Below, in pieces: positions 59,203 to 64,000 of a DNA stretch of 64,000 bases. Within the stretch, counting starts at the first letter, position 1; every line of letters starts with the position of its first letter. Origin of the DNA: Arthrobacter sp. zg-Y844 (GTDB lineage Bacteria; Actinomycetota; Actinomycetes; Actinomycetales; Micrococcaceae); assembly GCF_024385465.1 (NCBI RefSeq), contig NZ_JANFLS010000003.1:62001-126000 (forward strand), given 5' to 3'. The position numbers were made by a program, and so were the translations under genes. The notes under the pieces are model-generated. The model saw nothing but the letters and a program-made list of their open reading frames with translations. It did not search any database and was not told the DNA's origin.

Positions 59203-60171
59203 ATGGACAACCTTCCCCGTGTGAACGCGAACGGCCGCATCGGACCCGTGGACGCGGCGCAGGTCCCGCGCTATGCAGGGGCTGCCACCTTCGCCCGGCT
59301 GCCCCGCCTGGACCAGGTGGAGCAGGCCGAGGTCGCGGTGGTGGGAGTGCCCTTCGACAGCGGGGTTTCCTACCGGCCCGGCGCCCGGTTCGGCGGCAAC
59401 CATGTCCGCGAGGCCAGCCGGCTGCTGCGTCCGTATAACCCGGCCCTGGATGCCTCCCCGTTCGAAAACCTGCAGGTGGCCGATGCCGGCGATATGGCCG
59501 TGAACCCCTTCAATATCAATGAAGCCATCGAGACGGTCCAGCAGAACGCCCTGGACCTCACGGAGCATGGCACCAAGCTCTTGACCCTGGGCGGAGACCA
59601 CACCATCGCCCTGCCGCTGCTGCGCGCCGCCGCTGAGCGTGCCGGTTCTCCGGTGGCCATGCTGCACTTCGACGCACACCTGGACACCTGGGACACCTAT
59701 TTCGGCGCCGAGTACACGCACGGCACCCCGTTCCGCCGCGCCGTCGAGGAAGGCATCCTGGACACCGAGGCCATTTCCCATGTGGGCACCCGAGGGCCGC
59801 TGTACGGCAAGAAGGACCTTGAGGATGACCGCCGCTTCGGCTTCGGCATCCTGACCTCCTCCGATGTCTACCGCCAGGGCGTGGATGAGGTTGTGGCAAA
59901 GCTGCGGGACCGGATCGGCAACCGTCCGTTGTATGTATCAGTGGACATCGACGTCCTGGACCCGGCCCACGCCCCGGGGACCGGCACCCCCGAGGCGGGC
60001 GGCATCACCAGCCGCGAACTGCTGGAGATCCTGCGCGGGCTGCGCGGACTGAACCTGGTGGGCGCCGACGTCGTCGAAGTCGCCCCTGCCTACGACCATG
60101 CGGACATCACCGCCGTGGCCGCCTCACACGTGGCCTACGACCTGATCACCTTGATGGGACTGTCCGCATGA
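59203..60171 (+). CDS. speB: Agmatinase/guanidinobutyrase-type ureohydrolase
   Basis: This is a 322-residue binuclear-manganese hydrolase of the arginase family. The ligands are all present: H133 (GGDHTI), D157, H159 and D161 ([10 protein letters not shown]), and D248 and D250 ([11 protein letters not shown]). GTGTPEAGG is the family's loop. It removes urea from a guanidino compound: agmatine to putrescine, or 4-guanidinobutyrate to GABA. Sequence alone does not decide which. The gene overlaps the next one (ATGA), a TPP decarboxylase-like enzyme, and that pairing favours guanidinobutyrate. Start ATG at 59203. The symbol is given for family; gbuA-type function is equally possible. Confidence 0.9.
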   Translation: MDNLPRVNANGRIGPVDAAQVPRYAGAATFARLPRLDQVEQAEVAVVGVPFDSGVSYRPGARFGGNHVREASRLLRPYNPALDASPFENLQVADAGDMAVNPFNINEAIETVQQNALDLTEHGTKLLTLGGDHTIALPLLRAAAERAGSPVAMLHFDAHLDTWDTYFGAEYTHGTPFRRAVEEGILDTEAISHVGTRGPLYGKKDLEDDRRFGFGILTSSDVYRQGVDEVVAKLRDRIGNRPLYVSVDIDVLDPAHAPGTGTPEAGGITSRELLEILRGLRGLNLVGADVVEVAPAYDHADITAVAASHVAYDLITLMGLSA

Positions 60172-61850
60172 GCGCCGATTCCACTGTCCCGGGTCCAGGC
60201 GAGGCCGTCCCCGGAGCCGGACCCGTCCGCAACGGCGGCGACCTGGTGGTGGAAACCCTCGAAGCCCTCGGTGCCAGCAAGGTGTTCGGCATCCCCGGCC
60301 AGCATGCCCTGGGACTGTTCGACGCCCTCTCCCGCTCGCGGCTGGAATTCATCTCCTCGCGGGTGGAAAACAACTCCGCATTTGCGGCCGACGGTTTCTC
60401 CCGGGCCACCGGGCAGGTGGGGGTGCTGTTCCTGTCCACCGGTCCCGGCGCCCTGACCTCGCTGGCCGGGCTGCAGGAGGCCTATGCCACGGGAGTGCCG
60501 ATGATCGTGGTGGCCAGCCAGATCCCCATTGACGGGCTCGGGGCCCGGCGCCGGGGAATGCTGCACCAGCTCGATGACCAGAAGGCCTCCGCAGCCAACG
60601 TCACCAAGAGCCAGCGGCTGATCCAGCATGCCTCCGGCATCCCGTCCGCCATCCAGGACGCCTGGACGGAAGCCATCTCCTCCCCGGCAGGGCCGGTATG
60701 GATGGAGATCCCGCAGAACGTACTGCTCAACCCGGTCATGGTGCCTGCCGTGGAAGACGCGTTGGCGGAACCGTTTGACAACCCCCCGCGCAGCGAACTG
60801 GTCAAGGAAGCCGTGCGCTGGCTCTCCGACGCCCGCCGGCCCGCCGTCATCGCCGGCGGCGGAGTGCGCCGCAGCGGTGCCGAGGCTGCGGTGCTTTCCA
60901 TTGCCCAGAAGCTGCATGCCCCGGTGATCTGCACCCCCGGCGGCAACGGAGCCTTCCCCTGGAACCATCCGCTCTCCCTGCAGTCCTGGATGGAGGACCG
61001 GCACATGACGGAGGTGCTCGAGGACGCCGACGTACTGGTGGTCATCGGCTCCTCGCTCGGCGAAGTGACGTCCAATTACTTCACCATGGCACCCCGCGGC
61101 CGGATCATCCAGATCGACGCCGAACCCCGGGTCCTGGAGTCCAACCGGCCGGCGCTGGGTATCCGCGCCGACGCCCGGCAGGCCCTGGACGCGCTGGACG
61201 CCGCCCTTCCGGCCGCGGAACACGTTCCCGACTGGCACGGACAAAGCGCCGAGGAGCTGGTGGCCGGCGCCCTGGCCCGGGTACAGGCCCGGCTGGATAC
61301 CCAGGGCCTCGACATGGAACGCCGCTTCATGGCGGACATCCGCGCCGCTGTCCCCGATGACATGCAGACCTACTGGGACATGACCATTTCCGCCTACTGG
61401 GCCTGGAGCTGCTGGGATGCGAAGTCCGGCCAGTTCCACTCCGCCCAGGGTGCCGGCGGATTGGGCTACGGCTACCCGGGCGCAATCGGCGGTGCTGTGG
61501 GCCTGGGGGAGCGGGTGCTTGCCGTGTCCGGCGACGGTTCGGCCATGTACTCCATTTCCGAACTGGCCACGGCCCGGCAGCATAACCTTCCCGTCACCTG
61601 GCTGATTGTCGACGACGGCGGCTACGGCATCCTGCGCGAATACATGGAGGATGCGTTCGGCAAGGCCACGGCTACGGAACTGGCACGCCCGGATTTCGTG
61701 AAGCTCGCGGAATCCTTCGGCGTTCCGGCCCGCCGCTGCGCTCCCGCCGACATACGCACGGCATTGGAAGAGGCCTTTGCCGGAGAAGGCCCCAACGTAG
61801 TTGTGGTTGAAGCGCGGATAGGACTCTTTGCTCCCACCCACCTGGCCTAG
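60168..61850 (+). CDS. Thiamine-pyrophosphate-dependent 2-oxoacid enzyme (acetolactate synthase/decarboxylase family)
   Basis: This is a 560-residue enzyme with the three-domain plan of acetolactate synthase and 2-oxoacid decarboxylases. The catalytic glutamate is E67 ([14 protein letters not shown]), the central domain has [11 protein letters not shown], and the TPP/Mg2+ motif begins [12 protein letters not shown] and ends in VDDGGYG (about 457-489). The start overlaps the ureohydrolase stop by four bases, so both serve one pathway. In the arginine transaminase route of pseudomonads a similar enzyme (AruI) decarboxylates 2-ketoarginine ahead of guanidinobutyrase. A comparable role here is a reasoned guess; acetolactate synthase-like or other activities remain possible. 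Confidence 0.87.
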   Translation: MSADSTVPGPGEAVPGAGPVRNGGDLVVETLEALGASKVFGIPGQHALGLFDALSRSRLEFISSRVENNSAFAADGFSRATGQVGVLFLSTGPGALTSLAGLQEAYATGVPMIVVASQIPIDGLGARRRGMLHQLDDQKASAANVTKSQRLIQHASGIPSAIQDAWTEAISSPAGPVWMEIPQNVLLNPVMVPAVEDALAEPFDNPPRSELVKEAVRWLSDARRPAVIAGGGVRRSGAEAAVLSIAQKLHAPVICTPGGNGAFPWNHPLSLQSWMEDRHMTEVLEDADVLVVIGSSLGEVTSNYFTMAPRGRIIQIDAEPRVLESNRPALGIRADARQALDALDAALPAAEHVPDWHGQSAEELVAGALARVQARLDTQGLDMERRFMADIRAAVPDDMQTYWDMTISAYWAWSCWDAKSGQFHSAQGAGGLGYGYPGAIGGAVGLGERVLAVSGDGSAMYSISELATARQHNLPVTWLIVDDGGYGILREYMEDAFGKATATELARPDFVKLAESFGVPARRCAPADIRTALEEAFAGEGPNVVVVEARIGLFAPTHLA

Positions 61851-61891
61851 TCCTGCAGGCCGCCGGATCCGGGGAGCGGGGCCCGGTTAGT

Positions 61892-61937
61892 TAGTTGACC
61901 TAGGCAAATTTCCGCGTATAGTTGCCTAGGTCAACTA
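61892..61937 (+). promoter_or_regulatory. Promoter with paired MarR-type operators
   Basis: A perfect 16-bp inverted repeat (61892-61907 and 61922-61937) is separated by 14 bases. Each arm contains the near-palindrome TTGACCTAGGCAA. The arms overlap a -35 TTGACC (61895-61900) and a -10 TATAGT (61917-61922, spacer 16), so binding would block transcription of the MarR/exporter operon. Confidence 0.88.
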
Positions 61938-61967
61938 TCAGTACCAACCTCCCGGAGACCCATCCCC

Positions 61968-62480
61968 ATGCCTATGCAACAGGAAACGGCGGATGACCTG
62001 ATCCGGAAGATCTTCGCCCTGCAACGTACGTTGCGGTGCGTGACCCAGCACAGCGCCGACATCGGCGGACCCGGCGTGGCGCTGCAGGGCGTCATGCGGA
62101 TGATCGGCGAAGACGGCGAGCTGCGGGCGACCGAGCTTGCCGCCAAACTCGGTGTCGGCCCTGCCGGACTCAGCCGCCACGTCGCAGAACTGGAAGAACT
62201 CGGTTACGTCCGGCGTCGCCCGCATCCGCAGGACCGCCGCGCCTACCTGATCAGCCTGACCGAGCTGGGGGAGTCAGTCCTCCGCGAAGCACTCAAGGCC
62301 CGGGCCGTCCTGCTGCAGGAAGCCCTTGCCGCCTGGTCCGAGGACCAGGCGCAGCTCGCGTCCGACACCCTTGGAGCGCTCTCAGATGCGCTCTTCACCT
62401 CCATCCGCCGAGCGCCCGGAGCCGCCGAGCCGACGCTGGAAACCCCCGTATCCGATCCGCAGGAGCTAACAACTAAGTGA
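61968..62480 (+). CDS. MarR-family transcriptional regulator
   Basis: This is a 170-residue regulator with a winged helix-turn-helix: LRATELAAKLGVGPAGLSRHVAELEELGYV followed by the wing RRPHPQDRRAYLISLTELG. Helices at both ends make the dimer. Start ATG at 61968. It is the first gene of an operon with a DHA2 exporter (GTGA overlap) and is preceded by a promoter carrying two operator copies, so it almost certainly represses itself and the exporter. The releasing ligand is unknown. Confidence 0.94.
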   Translation: MPMQQETADDLIRKIFALQRTLRCVTQHSADIGGPGVALQGVMRMIGEDGELRATELAAKLGVGPAGLSRHVAELEELGYVRRRPHPQDRRAYLISLTELGESVLREALKARAVLLQEALAAWSEDQAQLASDTLGALSDALFTSIRRAPGAAEPTLETPVSDPQELTTK

Positions 62481-64000
62481 CCGATTCCAAGACCGCCCGG
62501 AAGAAACACGTCCCCGGTGACATGAGCCACCGACAGATCCTGCAGGCCCTTACCGGCCTGCTGGCCGCGCTGTTCACGGCAATGCTGAGCACCACCATCG
62601 TGGCCAACGCGCTGCCCACCATCATGGCCGACCTGCACGGAACGCAGACCGACTTCGCCTGGGTGGTCACGGCCGCCCTGCTGGCCAACGCCGTAAGCAC
62701 CCCGATCTGGGGCAAGCTTGCGGACCTGTTCAACAAGAAGCTGCTGGTGCAGCTGAGCATCGTCATCTTTGTTGCGGGGTCCGTCCTCGCAGGCTTCTCC
62801 CATTCCATGGACCTGCTGCTGACCGCACGCGTCATCCAGGGCCTGGGCATGGGCGGCCTGACGGCACTGGCCCAGGCAATCATCGGTTCCATCATTCCGC
62901 CGCGGGAACGCGGCAGGTACTCCGGTTACATGGGCGCCGTGATGGCGGTGGCCACCGCCGGCGGCCCGCTGCTGGGCGGCTTCATCGTGGACAGCCCGCT
63001 CGGCTGGCGCTGGACCTTCTTCCTCTGCGTTCCGCTCGCCGTCGTCGCCCTCTTCCTGCTGCAGGTCACGCTGCACCTGCAGCATGTACGCCGTCCCGCC
63101 AAGATCGACTGGCTCGGCTCGATCCTGCTTACCGCAGGCGTCTCCCTGCTCCTGATCTGGGTCTCTTTCGCCGGCAAGCCCGACTACTACGAATGGTGGT
63201 CATGGGAAACGGCCGCCATGGTGGGCGGATCCGTCATCCTGCTGGCCCTGCTGGTGCTGGTGGAGTCCAAGGTCGCCGAGCCGATCATTCCGCTGAAGAT
63301 CATCAGCCAGCGGACCACCGCCCTCGCGATCATCGCCTCGGTTGCGGTAGGTATCGCCATGTTCGGTTCCACCACGTTCCTGGGCCAGTACTTCCAGCTG
63401 GCACGCGGCTTCACGCCCACCGAGGCCGGATTGCTGATGCTGCCGATGATTGCCGGCAACCTCCTCGGGTCCGTAGGGTCCGGCATGCTGATCACCCGCT
63501 TCGGCAAGTGGAAGCGGTTCCTGATCATCGGCACGGTCCTGGTGATCCTCGGGACGGCGCTGGCCGGCTTCATCAACCATGAAACCGACATGATCCTCGT
63601 CAGCCTGTTCATCTTCGTCCTCGGTGTGGGCATGGGCCTGCTGATGCAGAACCTGGTGCTGGCCGTGCAGAACACGGTCAAGGTCAGCGACGTCGGCTCC
63701 GCCAGCGCGTCCGTTGCCTTCTTCCGCACCGTGGGCGGCGCCATCGGCGTCTCGGTACTGGGCGCTGTCCTTTCCAGCTCCGTCAGCCGGCGAGTAACAG
63801 AGGAACTGGACAAGGCCGGCATGCCGACCAACGGCGGCGGCACCACCGCCACGCTGGACCTGGGCGGGCTCCCGCCGGAGGTCCAGATGTTCTTCCGGAT
63901 TGCGTATGCGGAGGGCACTGCGGATATCTTCAAGATCGCCGCCGCGGTGGCTATCATCGCGCTGGTTGCGGTGCTGTTCATCAAGGAGAAGGCCCTGCGC
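62477..64000 (+). CDS. DHA2-family (EmrB/QacA-type) MFS multidrug exporter, N-terminal 508 residues (cut by window edge)
   Basis: This is an open frame of 508 codons running off the right end. It begins at GTG 62477, overlapping the MarR stop. The DHA2 pattern is clear: LSTTIVANALPTIMADL in helix 1, the motif-A loop GKLADLFNKKLLV, RVIQGLGMGGLTALAQAIIG and a motif-C-like MAVATAGGPLLGG in helix 5, and DSPLGWRWTFFLCVPLAV, typical of 14-helix exporters. It exports toxic or antibiotic compounds with proton antiport; the substrate is not readable. Controlled by the MarR gene of the same operon. The missing end is probably short, as the last helix is reached. Confidence 0.93.
   Translation, partial: MTDSKTARKKHVPGDMSHRQILQALTGLLAALFTAMLSTTIVANALPTIMADLHGTQTDFAWVVTAALLANAVSTPIWGKLADLFNKKLLVQLSIVIFVAGSVLAGFSHSMDLLLTARVIQGLGMGGLTALAQAIIGSIIPPRERGRYSGYMGAVMAVATAGGPLLGGFIVDSPLGWRWTFFLCVPLAVVALFLLQVTLHLQHVRRPAKIDWLGSILLTAGVSLLLIWVSFAGKPDYYEWWSWETAAMVGGSVILLALLVLVESKVAEPIIPLKIISQRTTALAIIASVAVGIAMFGSTTFLGQYFQLARGFTPTEAGLLMLPMIAGNLLGSVGSGMLITRFGKWKRFLIIGTVLVILGTALAGFINHETDMILVSLFIFVLGVGMGLLMQNLVLAVQNTVKVSDVGSASASVAFFRTVGGAIGVSVLGAVLSSSVSRRVTEELDKAGMPTNGGGTTATLDLGGLPPEVQMFFRIAYAEGTADIFKIAAAVAIIALVAVLFIKEKALR

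Noticed and set aside
59203-60171. Arginase or formimidoglutamase assignment
   Set aside because: No histidine-use genes are nearby, and the loop sequence plus coupling to a TPP enzyme fit agmatinase/guanidinobutyrase better. The exact substrate remains open.

Overview
The window is about 64 kb of high-GC DNA. Dense gene packing, frequent GTG and TTG starts, an IdeR/DtxR-type regulator, WXG100 proteins, actinobacterial c-di-AMP riboswitches in front of cell-wall hydrolases, and the csp–DUF3027–MFS and XPB–helicase-associated pairs all point to an actinobacterium, most likely a member of the Micrococcaceae close to Arthrobacter. This rests on gene content and protein style, not on a database search. 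Both ends cut a gene: groEL at the left and a DHA2-type exporter at the right.

Layout. 1-3.5 kb: the end of groEL with its terminator, a small WXG100 protein, and a two-component system. 3.5-6.8 kb: a five-gene minus-strand cassette (DUF6507-type small protein, large glycine-zipper protein, membrane protein, two unknowns) that looks like type VII secretion (T7SS) substrates and accessories. 7-11.5 kb: XPB-like helicase and its partner, and a small membrane protein. 11.6-15.2 kb: cold-shock protein, DUF3027 protein, MFS permease and serC. 15.4-19.1 kb: a DtxR-family regulator, then three secreted cell-wall hydrolases with two c-di-AMP riboswitches in front of the first two. 19.3-23.1 kb: HNH nuclease and a molybdenum-cofactor set (mobA-like, DUF6457, moeA, fdhD). 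23.1-27.7 kb: hybrid histidine kinase, ABC exporter and DeoR regulator. 27.7-31.3 kb: an aldolase-like remnant and a divergent sugar ABC importer. 31.4-36.2 kb: VOC protein, tRNA-Arg(CCT), MarR/MMPL pair, membrane protein and inositol-phosphatase-family enzyme. 36.3-42.5 kb: PcrA/UvrD helicase, sucCD and a sugar porter. 42.6-46.3 kb: secreted alpha/beta hydrolase and a BCCT transporter. 46.7-50.5 kb: a second T7SS-like cassette. 50.6-55.1 kb: ferritin-like/VIT membrane protein, acyl-CoA ligase and AI-2E-family permease. 55.1-61.9 kb: Na+/solute symporter, XRE-cupin regulator, FAD monooxygenase, ureohydrolase and TPP enzyme. 61.9-64 kb: MarR/DHA2 exporter operon.

The most interesting signal is the pair of cassettes at 3.5-6.8 kb and 46.7-50.5 kb. 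Each starts with a DUF6507-like small protein, followed with a short overlap by a large protein. Both large proteins carry the same N-terminal signature (W-x6-YxAPExxLVxxAM) but have unrelated C-termini: a glycine-zipper membrane region in one, an alpha/beta hydrolase in the other. Each is then followed by a membrane protein or lipoprotein. A nearly identical 20-bp palindrome (19 of 20 bases) lies upstream of both first genes and nowhere else that I noticed. Together this looks like a co-regulated, modular effector system feeding a T7SS whose core machinery lies outside this window.

Other points to check are a short open frame that begins like a class II aldolase and is coupled to the DeoR gene; a ureohydrolase/TPP-decarboxylase pair that fits guanidino (arginine transaminase-type) catabolism; a terminator-like hairpin in the BCCT leader; and a degenerate receiver domain in the hybrid kinase. 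I saw no insertion sequences, prophage genes, rRNA or CRISPR arrays.
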